A DNA stretch of 64,000 bases from Ligula intestinalis (taxonomy: Eukaryota; Platyhelminthes; Cestoda; Diphyllobothriidea; Diphyllobothriidae), in the NCBI GenBank assembly GCA_036362985.1, contig JAYGXS010000005.1, positions 23,657,676-23,721,675 of the forward strand, written 5' to 3'. Position 1 is the first letter of the stretch, and each line of letters begins with the position of its first letter. Position numbers and translations under genes: made by a program. Under the pieces are notes generated by a model, which was not told where the DNA came from, did not search any database, and worked only from the letters and a program-made list of their open reading frames with translations. Below, one piece after another: positions 45,790 to 57,900 of this stretch.

Positions 45790-47840
45790 TCCTTTTGGCT
45801 CCGATTTTACTTTTTATAAATTTTCTGTTTTCTTAAAAAAATAAAACTACTTTTACTTAACCACATAGGATTAATAGCTAAAACACAAGATGTCTTCTTT
45901 TCTTTTCGCATGTTTACTATTATAAATTAAGACTTTTGGGAAAGTAGCTTGGGCAATTTTACGTATGAGGGATTTGCTTCTAAAAATCCATGGATTTCAT
46001 CAATTTTACAATCTACTTTACATCTTCACTCACTCAGGCCTCATGCACATTGTAAATTACAAGTAGTTACAGGTGGGGGGGGGGAAGCGATGAGGGAGGG
46101 GCCTTTACCGTGCCATTTTGCTTTGTCGAGAACAAATAACGGACCTCTGTGATTGACAGAGGGTGTCCGTCCCTGTAAATACCCAAAGCATTCTATGTGC
46201 TCAGGGAGGGGAGGTCATTGTACACATTTTTTGACAGAGTACCAAAATGAGGCAAGTATGCAGAGTTGAGCGCAGAGAATGAATGCCCTAGGCAGGTATG
46301 TCACCATAAAAATGACAGGAGACCGCGCTAGCGGATGAGCCACCGCTACAACCGTCGGAGCTGTAGCATTTTTCAAATCTCGCAAACGAGAGTTGCAAGG
46401 GAATGAAAAGGAAGGCAGCACGAACATTCAACAGTTAGTTTGCAAGGGTGGGTAGAGACAAGGGCCTCCGGCAACCGTCCCAAACAAGGTACTTTAGTTG
46501 GCTGATCTTGACACCACTCAGCACGAGCTGAGAAAGACAACAGGACGAGTCTAATTATGTACGTCTACTAAGTGCTGGTTGGTATGCAGGGATCAAACAG
46601 CAATGCCCCGCTGTCTGGCACCACCGACTTGATGTTACATTTTTGTCCTTCCCTCGTTTAGCGTTATTATTCTCAAATTCGCTTTGAGTGTAATCGGTAA
46701 TGTGTAGTAGTACCAGGTATGAGCCAGCAGTAGCAGCAACAGGAAAGCTACCAACCGGAACTGGGAAGTATGTCGTTCCTGAGGCTGGGAATGGGTGACC
46801 ATACAACCGGAAATGGTCAATACAGTAGTATCCAGTTGGCAGCTGTGAAAAAGACTCATTAATTTCCAGTTTCTCAGTCGCATCGTAAACCAAAGTGCAA
46901 TCAGGCGAGTTCTAACGGCTGCATTTCACTCGGACTGATCACTACGACATGCTGGCAAGGGGCACATTGTATTTTCGTTCAACGTAACCAAAAGCCCTGA
47001 AGGAGAACTCACTTGTCCTCGTTCCTTGCTCTCCCAAGCACTGGGCCAGTAAAAATCTGAAGTCATTGTCCCATGATCTTCTCTTGAAACTTCGGCATTA
47101 TACGCTTCAAAAACGTATTCCGTTTAGAGTAGCCGACAACCCTGAGAAAGAAGTCGTTTGTCCTCGTTTCTTGCTCTATTAAGCTCTGGTCAGCACTGAA
47201 AGTCTGCAGCCATCACCCTATCAGTAGCTGACCATTAATTCTACTTTGATCTTCCCTTGGCCCTTCGGCGTTATATGCGCTAAAAAAGCGTTTTTGTAAT
47301 GCCATCCACTTCTTCTTTTTTGAAGTAAGATACTGGATACGGGCTGATGATGCCGAACGCTTTAAGAAGATACCCTTGGCCGATGTTTTTGTGTACCATA
47401 ATAGTTAAAGGCAATTTAACTTTACCCTTTGCCGAGGTAAAGTCGCGAACGTTTGTTTGGCTTCTTCATTCATGTGAAAGATGCTGATAACCTTTCGTCT
47501 GCATACCTATATACTTTCGATATCTTCACCTTCATTTTGGCTACGTTATAGGATTGAAACCTGCATGACGGTGTGCCAGTTCTGTTTCTGAATTGTGCAT
47601 TAGCAAAATCTGGAACACGCAAAATGTGTAATATATACATATATTAAAACTTAACCTAACAATTTAGTAAAAGATGTTTTCACTGTTATTTATGACACTC
47701 GTAGATAATAGAAACATATCGGTTTGTTTAAATAAGACCTTGTATGTAGGCGTTATTAATAATTTTAAACTAACGAAATGACACGTGTTTATGAGTCTCA
47801 CTTTTTGACGTAGATGAAATGCGTGGTTTTATTTTTACTG
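45790..47840 (-). repeat. Large inverted repeat, right arm (repeat H, long form)
   Basis: Reverse complement of 39836-42010. The inner three quarters is nearly identical, with a 12-bp indel near 46633. The outer part has scattered changes and indels. The arms could pair in a nascent transcript that includes exon 5. Confidence 0.85.
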
Positions 47841-47942
47841 ACATGGAACCACCAACGACAAACAATTTTTAGGTGAGGTAAGTTTTGTTTGGTAAAGTTC
47901 TCAAGTTTAGGGTGATCTCCTTCCCGAATGTACAACAAAGTA

Positions 47943-48878
47943 CAGAAGACGCCAAAGGTCATGCAACATTTCGACATATGCGAAAGACTGATACTCTTTC
48001 GCTAATCTGCATTGACTCAAGTTGGGGTACTGATTATCCTGATGTCTATTGTGAAGTCATTTCGGTCAGGATAGGATGCGGGCTTTTTAATGAGCTTTGT
48101 TCTGACCACTAGCAAAAAGTATATATTGTAAAAACTGACTACTTATGTAGTATGCCTTTTCATAATTTATTTTGACTGCCTTTATAAATTCAAACATATT
48201 TTATGGAAAACATGCACAAAAAATGTTTTTTTTGCGCTTGTTCGATAGAAAATTACGTCTTCTTTAAATGTTTTACTCAAAGAAAGGGTATCTTTTGGTT
48301 TTAAAAAAGCTGCTAATTATAAGCTTTTTTTCGATTAAGGGGTCTTCATTTATCATGCATCGTATCCGTCAATTTATTAGTGCTACCTGTATTGCATGAA
48401 ATATCTTCCAAATCTATTTGAGTATTTGATGACTACTATGTTACTTCTTTCTCAAACTAGGCGAAAATGTATATTTCCTTAAACAGGATGTGCACAATGC
48501 GCAGTTTTTAAACCTTGAATTCGAATGTAGCAGTCAGTAGTTTAGAAAATTATGTGGCGATTGAGCAACCGTTTTAAAACCGAAAGATACCCTTTGTTTA
48601 AGTATAAAATTAAAAGAACGCTTAATTTGCCATAAACATGTACAATAAATAATTTTATTCGTGCATGTTTTCCATAAAATATATTTGAATTTATAAGGGC
48701 AGCCGAAATAAATGATAACACGGCATGCTACTTAAGTTGTCACTTTTTACAGTGACTGAAACGACTTCTGAACAGACTACACGATAATCAGTATCGCAAC
48801 TTGAGTCAATGCCGATTAGCGAAAGAGTATCAGACTTGCGCATCTGTCGAAATTTTGCATGATCTTTGGCGTCTACTG
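47943..48878. mobile_element. Fold-back element G, complete copy with TA duplication
   Basis: 936 bp. The arms begin CAGAAGACGCCAAAGGTCAT and end with the reverse complement of CAGTAGACGCCAAAGATCAT, with TA at 47941-47942 and 48879-48880. The inverted repeat runs for several hundred bases on each side. No ORF is present. Terminal CAG and a TA target fit a pogo/mariner-type non-autonomous element. Confidence 0.82.
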
Positions 48879-48880
48879 TA

Positions 48881-50139
48881 GGTTTGTGCTAAAATGAGTA
48901 AAATTCGTCTGAAAGGTTACTTTGCAGCATAATACGTGTAAACCAGGACAGTTTTCAAAACCAAGTTGACTGAATTCGGAAAATATAACCCCGTTGTTGC
49001 TACCCCTATAGGATTTTTTATCTTCCTGTCATCAGGATTCATGAGTTAGGCCACTGCTGTAACCCTCAATAACACCACTTTTCCCGGAGGTGCTTTTCGA
49101 CGGGCAAGACTGTAGATACGTTGGACGAGCATTAATAGCCAGTCAGGATAAGCCAGGTAGTACTGAGGATGCGCATCCATAACCATCCATCCATAACCAG
49201 GCGCGCCCGTTGCCTGCGTCCAATCGTGCCTCCGATCTGTTTGACACCGAGCTGGTGTAGATGGGTGGAGGAAGGGAGAGAGAGAGAGAGAGGTAGATGC
49301 CGTGCAAGTATGCCATCATCATTGTTGTAAATGTAGCCGAAACTCAGCTATCGTCGTCTAACTACGCTTTGTGTGAGTCCCGAGGGAGAACATGAATAGG
49401 GCAAAAGTAGAAGTCTTTTTACATACCTATTACAGAGTTGTTATTGCAAGCAAAGCGTGCAAAATTGAATCAATCAAATTGTGTCCTTGAGGGGTAACAT
49501 ACTGACTGTCGGGCTGGACAAAGTGATAGCGCAGAATGCTTATCATGGCCGGCGGTTTGGTCGATCTCATCACTTGTGCGGCTTGTACTGATCGATAGTG
49601 CACCGTTTGATGAGTAATCAGGACAGCCTACTAACTGATCGTTAGGTCTGCCCCTAACAATCATCAACTAAGTCGCACTGCTGTGAGGCATATGGTAGAC
49701 ATCGATGCAATCAACGGTCGAACTCGCGTTCTACCTGCTCGTAAGTGTTTTTTTAGCCTTGCATCACTTTGCATACTGGCTTGCTGCTGATTGCTATTGC
49801 TATGCAACCACTAGAAGCCCCAAGATAAATCAGAGCTGCGGTCTTCGCAAGAAATTCAAGGAAAGTGCTGCTGACCCCGTCTGTCGGGCTTTGCGCTATC
49901 ATTGCGAGATCGTGCGCCTCCTTTATGAAACAGGATTGTGCGTGGTCGGAATGCTTAGCGACTTTCCACAGTCTGGTAATCCCCACCCACCCCCTCCGCC
50001 TTTCGATAGGTCTGAAGCCTACGAACGCTTTATCGTTGGTTCTTGCAATCGGTTTCTCTCTCCCGTCTTTATGACTCTTGTGTTTAATAGGAACTTAACT
50101 TTAAAATATGAATGTTTGTTTTGTCTGATTTCTTGCCAG
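48881..50139. other. Intron 5 sequence; minor repeats
   Basis: A (GA)n run lies at 49274-49292. A weak LTR-A-like remnant (aactacgctttgtgtgagtc, then gagggagaacatgaa) is at 49360-49400. I see nothing else. Confidence 0.4.
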
Positions 50140-50280
50140 CGACAACAACGTGGACGAGTGCGACTTGGAGTTGTACTTTGTGGGCTCCTACCAGAAGTTC
50201 GGCTCGATGGAGGAGGAAGAACTGAAGCCTGGTGGCCATGACATCAAGGTAACGGAGGAAAACAAAGTGGAATACACTAA
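50140..50280 (+). CDS. E3 ubiquitin ligase, HECT N-lobe exon
   Basis: It encodes DNNVDECDLELYFVGSYQKF, GSMEEEELKPGGHDI and KVTEENKVEYTK. The LKPGG...VTEENK...EY pattern is diagnostic of NEDD4-family HECT domains. The acceptor is TTCTTGCCAG, the donor AA|GTTAGT. The first base finishes the Gly from exon 5, and the exon leaves two bases of a Lys codon. Confidence 0.96.
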
Positions 50281-51554
50281 GTTAGTCTCCTTTACTTCTC
50301 TTTTTTGCGCTCATTTTTGCTTTCCTGTTATTCCTTAACGTCGTTTCTGCTGCACGTTAAATCGTTTGTGAGCCTCGCTTTTTTGCATTTCTTGCCTTTC
50401 GACCACAAACGGCAAATCACACCAAGCCACTGGTTTGAAATTCGATATTTACCTTTCACACAATGCGTATACTTCATCGGCAACGTCATATAAGTAAGCC
50501 CATTTAGTATCGTTCGATCTTCGAAGATTTGCTTGATTGTACATATCTGGAGTTTAATATTCGTTAGAGGAATGCATCGAAATTGTCTTCCATTAACGAA
50601 CCGCACCGATAATTACAATCAGCCATCTATCCCGTACCTTTATCAAAAAAAGCAACCTTTGTCATTTGTATCATAGAGTAAGCCGCCTTATACGACGGTT
50701 CTAAAAAATCCCCGGCAGGAATGATTATAGAGGCTGCAAAAATAATGTCAACTTGTAATTAAAAACTATTTTCAAATGTTCGGTAGCTGACTTTGAATTT
50801 TTGCGTTTAATTCCACCAATAAGAGGACGAATTTCAATTTTCTTTGAATTCCTATTACATAAGGTCAAATTTCTCTTGATTAGCTTTCGTATTCTACGCA
50901 ATAGAGATTTATGTTGATTGAATCTAATTGTATTTAGCATATTTAAACAAACATGATCTTATTTGATTTGATATTTTTTGATCAATTCCGCCACAATCAC
51001 ATATTAATTTACGCTCACTAGCCAAGAATTAAATGTTTGACTACAAAATATTTTAAGCAGTTGGGCGGGGGATTAGATATCTAGAGGGGCCCTACAAATC
51101 ATTTTTGCCCAATCCCCATTATAGCTGGATTGCTCCAGCATGGCTTTCTCTCCCCTGACAGTCAAATCTGGCTCTGAGGTTACCCCACTTAAAAGGAAGG
51201 GGCCGCATATTCTCAACGTAAATTACCTGTCTCGTTTGTACTGCCGACTACATTCTCTGTAAACTTACGTCAACTACGAGCAAAATATATGCAATGCCAA
51301 GGTTTGTCGAGGGAACGGTGCATCCACTTCGGACTTTTGTGGTATTTCTCCGCAAACCTGTTAACAAATCCCCGTTCAGACAGACTTACCATTTGGCGAT
51401 CCTGGCTGTGAGAAACATTTCTAGCATCACCTTTCCCTCTCACAACCAGGCTTTGTGCTCGCGGCCTTATTTCATGTCCTGCGTTGGCAAACAGCCATTA
51501 TTAGACACAAAGCTGGTTCGATACAGCCGCTTCGGTGAGAAAATGGGTGATTAG
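50281..51554. other. Intron 6 sequence, nothing recognised
   Basis: AT-rich. No exon-like or repeat match was found apart from the LTR that follows. Confidence 0.4.
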
Positions 51555-52022
51555 TGTTAGGATGGCCGAGCACGTGAGCCACCACCCTTGTCATCCAGCC
51601 AGACAGACATCCTGAGGTCACGCCGGTCAAGGACGCGCGAACAGAGGTAAGCGCACAGTCACAAACAGCTGTGACCACGGGTAACAACGCCGCCGAATTA
51701 TGCATGTCCTTGAGTGGTCAACCAGCATTCGATGGCTACCCAGATGGACCAATAAGAAGGGACAAAGCGGACAGGGACCGATTGCCTTTAAATGCGACAG
51801 CGGACCCGGAAGGCGGGACTTGCTGCAGACGAGAACGCCGTGACCCAACCACATGCGACTTGCTAGCGAACACGAAAAAAGTCGACTGACACATGCAGAG
51901 TCCATGTTAACGCAGGAACTGTTATAGTAAACTTTTCTCGGTTATCCTCACTGCCTTCTCTTCCTAACACGTAACTGGGGAACGTAACCGGCGTTGACAC
52001 AGGAACAAACAAGGCTATGACA
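51555..52022 (+). mobile_element. Solo LTR, family D
   Basis: 468 bp from TGTTAGGATGGCC to AGGCTATGACA, flanked by attag/actag (4 of 5 equal). A TATA-like CCTTTAAATG is near 51785. It is homologous to 6686-7280. No internal region is present. Confidence 0.82.
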
Positions 52023-52390
52023 ACTAGTTATCGGAACGCTTCTGCTAAAACACATTAACAGACCTGTCTGACAACTCCACCAATCGAATCGGGTTTCGGC
52101 TTGTGGACTACTCAGCACTAGATATGCAGGTTGGACCATGTTGCGCACGTTGACCTACTCCTTCCACTCGTTTCCATCGTCTGTTTTGCAAGCTCACCTT
52201 TCCCTCCTCCACTAGACTATTCCGCCTTGAAACACCTGTACTGTTATCCCGATAGCTATGCCTTTGTTCTACTTTGCTCCTGTATGTGTGTGTTTTTGCC
52301 TCGGAACCTTCGATGAAGTGTAAACTGTATGTTTTTGTGTTTGTTTTTAACCCACTTAACTGCCTGCCTCATTCTGTCCTCTGCGATCAG

Positions 52391-52511
52391 GCTCATGGTG
52401 GATTGGCGGTTTAATCGTGGTGTGATAAAGCAGACTTCCGCCTTCCTCAAGGGTCTTTTCGAAGTGGTGGAACCCGCTTGGCTGCAGGCATTTGATGAAC
52501 GAGAGCTGGAG
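52391..52511 (+). CDS. E3 ubiquitin ligase, HECT exon before the hinge
   Basis: It encodes LMVDWRFNRGVIKQTSAFLK, GLFEVVEPAWLQAFDERELE. The WRF.RG...Q..AFL.G and FDE.ELE motifs are typical of the end of the N-lobe. The acceptor is TGCGATCAG, the donor GAG|GTAGGA. The first base completes Lys, and the exon ends in phase 0. Confidence 0.96.
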
Positions 52512-52645
52512 GTAGGAAGAGCCACCCCGTTCCGCTCATTAACACTCCTCTCTTTTGTTTTGCTGTTGCCTACTTTGCATGTGACTGCCTCCTCGTGTAT
52601 GCCATTCCCTATTCCTTTTCGCTCTCCCCTCCTCTTCTTTGTCCG

Positions 52646-52770
52646 CCCCCCCCCCACCACCACCACCACCACCACCAAAACGACCACGACCACGACCACC
52701 ACCTCCTCCTCCTCCTCCTCCTCCTCCTCTTCCTCCTCCTCCTCCTCCTCCTCCTCCTCCTCCTCCTCCG
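52646..52770 (+). repeat. (CAC)n / (TCC)n microsatellite
   Basis: A C run is followed by CAC, CGA and then TCC triplets. The glutamate-rich, histidine-rich and proline-rich frames here are products of the repeat. Confidence 0.95.
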
Positions 52771-53145
52771 GCACCATCACCTCCTCTATCTGTCTTCTCT
52801 CAGTCATTTTCTACGTGCGTTTGCGGTTACAGGAGGACGGATAGTTTATTCCCTCTCTCTCGCTGTATGTCGCAACGTACCCATTTTTGCTCATCGTTTT
52901 TCTGGTCGACTACAGTTTTACAAGCAGGAGGAGGAGGACTTGCTATCATTCAGCTGTAGCACACACAAACACCTATAGCATCTCCCCCCCTCGGCTGCAT
53001 CGCTTCCTGTTTTTATGCTAATTCTGTTTCTCTCCGCTGCCCCCTCCATCCGTCGCTTTTTAGCTTCACTTTGACTTGTCCTCCCACCCTCGTCCTCCGG
53101 TCTAACACTTCCTGTTTCCCGTTTGCGCGTCGCATCTCTTTACAG

Positions 53146-53250
53146 CTGCTGCTCTCCGGCATGCCTGAGCTGGATGTTGACGACTGGCGAGCCAACACTG
53201 TCTACCGGAGGTACACACGCACCAGTAAACAGGTCGTCTGGTTTTGGAAG
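53146..53250 (+). CDS. E3 ubiquitin ligase, HECT exon at the N-lobe/C-lobe junction
   Basis: It encodes [20 protein letters not shown] and [15 protein letters not shown]. The DW..NTVYR.YT..S.Q..WFW block closely follows WWP1/ITCH rather than NEDD4 or SMURF, and is the best subfamily marker here. The acceptor is CTCTTTACAG, the donor AAG|GTAAGT. It is in phase 0 at both ends. Confidence 0.97.
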
Positions 53251-53589
53251 GTAAGTCCATCTCACCCTCTCGCCCTCCCCCCCCCCCCACGCCCCCTGCT
53301 GTTCCCACACGGCGTTCCCCTTCGCTCCCGCGCGCGTGCGCGCGCTCTCCACAGGAATTGTCGCCTGTGTGTCGTGGTCGCCCGCCCGCCCGCCCGCCCC
53401 CCGCCACCCTCTGTCCGGTCGAGGTGCTCAGCAGTTTTACTGTACTAATAATGTGCGCATGTTTAGTAGTCATTCGTCGAGTCATTTGGCGGACACTGCT
53501 GTCCAGCGCCGCTCATCCACTCTCATAGCAACCGCTGTCCTGAGAGGAGGTGGGGAACAGTGATGTCCGCTTTGTTTTACGCCAGCTGA

Positions 53590-54900
53590 ACGTTAAAATT
53601 TTTTGAAAACGTGACCTGCATTCACCGTGGGTGAAAATGCGTACGAGGAAAAAATAGATAACACATTAGGGGGATCATAAACTACACCGAATGACTGAAA
53701 ACGGCGACTGTCGCCTGTATAAACAGGGGTTAGGGAGTGGGGAGGGGACAAAATTAATGCCCTATTTTACTTCCTTCAAACCGGTATTACTGTAGCGGCG
53801 TCCTGGGACCCTGCTTGCTTGTAGTTCAAATAATCAAAACGGCATAACAGTCAGTATATCGTGAGCACAGTAGACCGACAAATGTACATTTAGCAAAACA
53901 TTCTCACAGGAATGAAGCGCAGAAGCATGCTAAATGCCGAAAGATAAAGATGCTATTTTTGTGTGCCAAAATGGGTAGAGAAAACAGATAACACTAGGGG
54001 GATCATAAACGATACCTAGTGACTGGAAACGGTGACTGTCGCCAGTATGAGGGGTTAGGGAGAGAGTTGGACAAATTTTACGCCTTATTTTACTTCCTTC
54101 CTTCAAAACGGTTTTACCGTAGCGGCGTCCTGAGACCCTGCTTGCTTGTAGTTCAAATAATCAAAACGGCAGGAGGTTCTTCTGCGCACACAAAACTGGT
54201 TTCGTCAACCGAATAGTGGTTGCTTCTGCTGTTGCTGCTAGCAACCGCTTACCCAAGGACTTTAGGTAGTTTGATGGGGCCTTGTTAATCACCGTGAAGG
54301 CTTCGTTGGGGTCCACACGATGTCCGGAGTCAAGCATGTAGGCAAGAATGGCGCTGTTGGTATTCCTGAATTCATCTTTGCTCAGTCATGCTGGGAGGTG
54401 CTCCCGTATTCTTTTTGGATAAACACCGGCTCAGTTATGTGCGCGCAGATAGAGAGATGTTAGTTTTTGGGCAAAAAATTGGTAGACAAAACAGATAACA
54501 CTAGGCGAATCGTAAACGATACCTAATGACCAAAAACGGCGAGTGTCGCCAGTTTAAAGAGTGGTTAAGGAGTGGGGATCAAAGCTAACGCCTTATTTTA
54601 CTTCAAAGCACTCTGAGACCTTGCTTTGTGCAGCTCAATTAATCAAAACGGCGTGTGCACAGTAGACCGACCAATGTACATTTAGCAAAACATTCTCACA
54701 GGAATGTAGAGAACAGGCAGAAACCGGCGGCTTGCTTTCAAAAAACATGCTGAAGGCCGATGTGATTTTTTTCGCAAGTGTTATTCCAACCTTTTTTGGC
54801 AAATGCCCCGCATTCACTTGGGATAAAAATGGCTGCGCAAAGTAGACAGCGCTAGTGGATCATGCATAATATCTAATGACTAAAAAACTGTAACTGCTTG
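53590..54900 (+). repeat. Degenerate tandem-like repeat array I
   Basis: At least four diverged copies of a block with aaaacagataacactagggg, gatcataaacgatac and gcgactgtcgcc start near 53640, 53970, 54480 and 54835. A fifth, isolated relative is near 58555. Spacing is uneven (330-510 bp), partly because a PLE piece lies between copies. Family unknown. Confidence 0.72.
54175..54460 (-). mobile_element. Penelope-like element GIY-YIG fragment inside repeat array I
   Basis: Minus strand reads RIREHLPA, then LSKDEFRNTNSAILAYMLDS and GHRVDPNEAFTVINKAP, interrupted by a stop. It shares its C-terminal end with 31800-31925. Confidence 0.7.
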
Positions 54901-55239
54901 CCTCATGAGGTTGCAAAATTTACGCCGGCTTTTACTTTCTTGAAGCGATATTGACATAGTACCCAGATGCCTTCATTTATGTAGTTTAAATAAACGAAGT
55001 GGTAAAAATAAGTACAAAAAAGCATCTGTGAAATGGTGAGTCCAATGAGGTGCCTTATTTTGAGCTTCGTGTCCTACCGTGAAACTATGTTTTAGCACCT
55101 TTTTCACCTTAAATGGAACGGTGTATGAAGGAGTAAAATATACACCAATGTGGTCGCCTTCATTTATGTAGTTTAGATAAACGAAGTGCTAAAAATAAGT
55201 ATATATTTAGAAAAATGGGCCAACCAATGTATAGTAGAT

Positions 55240-55990
55240 GGCCTATCTGATGAAATGCTAACTGAAGTTCTGAAATGTGCTCTAGATTCGAACAAATTAC
55301 TTAAGAAGGTTTGTAATACTGAGTATCGTGCGGCTTAACTTCAAGATATGTCAGTCGCAGCGGGATGCCGGCTTTTAAATGAGCTCCTATGTTACCTATT
55401 GCAAGAGGTATATTCCGTAAAAATTAATACCTGAGTAATATATACATATTTCCCATTTATTTTTACAGCCTGATAAATTTAATTATAATCGATAGAAAGA
55501 GCACAAAAATATATTTTTTTCTTGTCCTCAGTTTGCAGCAAACAGTACCTTTTTAAAATTTAATACTGAAGTGAGAGTATCGTTTGGTTTTAAAATAGTT
55601 TATAAAAAGTTGAATTAGTTTGAATTCTACCGGCCTCTACACTCGAATTCAAAGTTTCCACACCGCATGCCCTATACACTCTGTCCAAGGCAGTGTGCAT
55701 GTTACCCTATGGAATGAGGAAGATGTCACATAGTGTTCATACAATTTTGTAATAGATGTGGATTCTGCTATTTACCTTATAGACAACATTATTAACGATG
55801 CATTGTGCATGAACACTCCACGGTACTAATATTCTAAAAATCAGAATATATTTTGAAGCAAAATATACCCTTTCCTCAAGTATAAAATTTGACGAAGGGG
55901 TACTTTGCCGTCAAATGCGCTCGAGAGAGAATATTCTGTGCATATTTTGTATGAAAGCTGTAAAAATAAATGGGAGATATTTATATTACT
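55240..55990. mobile_element. Fold-back element G, decayed copy
   Basis: The left part (tgtcagtcgcagcgggatgc, gaggtatattccgtaaaaat) matches the arms at 19.9 and 48 kb. The right part (55840-55985) has the inverted aatatattttgaagcaaaat and tttcctcaagtataaaat motifs. The ends are not defined. Confidence 0.55.
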
Positions 55991-56599
55991 TTATTAGCCA
56001 TTTTTCTTTACCGAATAACTCTTTTTCCGGGGTGTTAAAGAAATTTTTTTTCAAAAGCTGGCATCCTGTCGTTGTTGTAAAGGTGATTGTGTCCTTGTCA
56101 CCGTCGAATTACGCTCTTTTGAAACCTTAAGGGAGAATACAGTAAGAAGGGCGTAACTTTGGAATCCACCCGAAGGAGGGTTTATTGTGTACAAAAGCCG
56201 GAGTTGTTTTCTCGGGCGGCATTTGTGCCGCTGGTTGATGTCCAGGTCTCAACTTTCTCGCTTCGGGGTGAAGCCCGGCAATGGGGCGGACTGGCGGCGT
56301 CCCTGACAGTCCATGTTGCAATTAACTGTGTGAGCTGTGGCAGTGGCGTATAAGTGATTTTCAAGCGCGTTCGATTGTACCGTAGTCACCAGTTATTAAG
56401 CCCACGGTTACTAGGCACAGCCGCTTATTAAGCCCAAATCAGCTTGGGACGGAACTTTACATAGCAAAATCCGCCGGCTAATAAGCCCAGTTGCCGGCTA
56501 CAAAGCCCAGTTTGCCAACAGGATTAAGTGAGATTTTTATCTCTTTGCGTGCGCAACTGGTTACATAATTTTGGCCAGTGTTACACAAAACAAATGCCG

Positions 56600-57110
56600 A
56601 GGTTGCAAAGAAAATCAATTTGCCCCAAGCACTGGACATGTTGGGAGATGCATAGAAGCAGGTGAAGAAGAGCACAATAGAAGGCAGCTGGCGAAAGGCA
56701 GTTTTAAAACTCCTGATGTTGTTGCTGCTCCTGATGTTTGTGCCTCCGCCTCCAGGAACCGATGAGGAAGATTTTTTAAGTGGGTGGACATTGATGCAGA
56801 TGTTGAAGTCACTGATGAAACAGGCGAGGAAGATTTTGAGCAGAACTTGGTCAATGAAATCATTCAGAAGGTAGAAGTGAAGAATGGAGGAGAAGCAAAT
56901 GAGGAAGTTGTTGATGATGATGATGATGATGATGAGGACAAAGAGCCAGTTCTTACTGCTGCACAGAGAGAGCTGCGCTCTATACTCTGCAACGTGGTCT
57001 GCAGGCATCAGATTTCACAAAATTCGACGATTTCCGGTGCCTGGCGAAGGAGATCAAAGAGCACTTGCGAGGGAAGTTTCCTCCATAACAACTGACACTA
57101 GACCGCTTTT
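56600..57110 (+). pseudogene. Tigger-like transposase, C-terminal remnant
   Basis: Across shifted frames: QALDMLGDA, then KQVKKSTIEGSWRKA (compare T-I-x-x-C/S-F/W-R-K-A of Tigger transposases), an acidic VVDDDDDDDEDKEPVLTAAQ stretch, and the end LQRGLQASDFTKFDDFRCLA followed by KEIKEHLRGKFPP and a stop. The DDE catalytic region and the DNA-binding part are missing, so the element is non-autonomous. Confidence 0.7.
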
Positions 57111-57194
57111 TTTAAACGTCGCAAATCATTTTTGTTTGTTTTTGTTATTACGTAAAATACAGGCAAACAGCATTCTTTTCTTGTACATAATCAT

Positions 57195-57900
57195 CAACTT
57201 GAAGAAGTATACAGCTTTAAATACCTTGGGGCGAGGCTGCTACCGAATTAACAGAGCAAGGATGACATTGTCTTCCGTATCGATGCTGCTCACTGGGTTT
57301 TCTCAATACTTCGAAAGCGCCTATGGATCCGACGTGACATCTCCATCGCCACGAAGATTCGTGTATACCGTGCATCCATCCGGTCAGTCCTCCTCTATGG
57401 ATGTGAATGCTGGGCTGTGCGCGCTGTAGATGAGCGAAGACTAGAGGTCTTTGACCACCAGTTCCTGAGGACGATCCTGCGAGTTAAGTATAGCGACTTC
57501 ATCTCAAATGAGACAGTCCGCATCCGCTGCGATCGTATCACGAGGATATCTCAGGCCATTCAAGAAAGGCGATTGAGGTGGTTTGGACACGTTCTCCGTC
57601 GTCCGCCTTACGAGCTTACCTATGCTGCCCTCGACCCGACACCGCAGCCCAGCTAGAAACGTCGAAGAGGAGGGCAACTGAAGACCTGGCTAGACACCGT
57701 CCGTCAAGACATGAAAGCACTTCTTGGACCTTCTATCTTCGGCCTCCGTCACTGGAGAAGGGACTGGGTGGAGCTTTCGAGATCCGCTGCCGCCAATCGC
57801 CACGCATGGGGAGGTACCGTTCGTGACATCATTGAGGCCGGCTAGATCAGGCATGATCACAGCCGTAACAAGTACAAGTCGTACATAACCAAGCTTTACA
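57195..57900 (+). mobile_element. RTE-type LINE 3' fragment inside the DNA transposon
   Basis: It reads VYSFKYLGARLLPN, LWIRRDISIATKIRVYRASI, FDHQFLRTILRVKYSDFISN, RRLRWFGHVLRRPPYELTYA, then GGQLKTWLDTVRQDMKALLG and RHWRRDWVELSRSAAANRHA. One stop and several frameshifts break it. It is the longest RTE 3' copy here and extends to the C-terminal end. Confidence 0.87.

Noticed and set aside
52256..52959. Long overlapping frames with poly-Glu, poly-His/Pro or poly-Ser/Thr
   Set aside because: They are translations of the (CAC)n/(TCC)n microsatellite and partly antisense to exon 7.
56478..57008. 176-codon minus-strand frame in the DNA transposon
   Set aside because: It is antisense to the transposase remnant. 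It has an Ile run from a GAT repeat and no recognisable domain.
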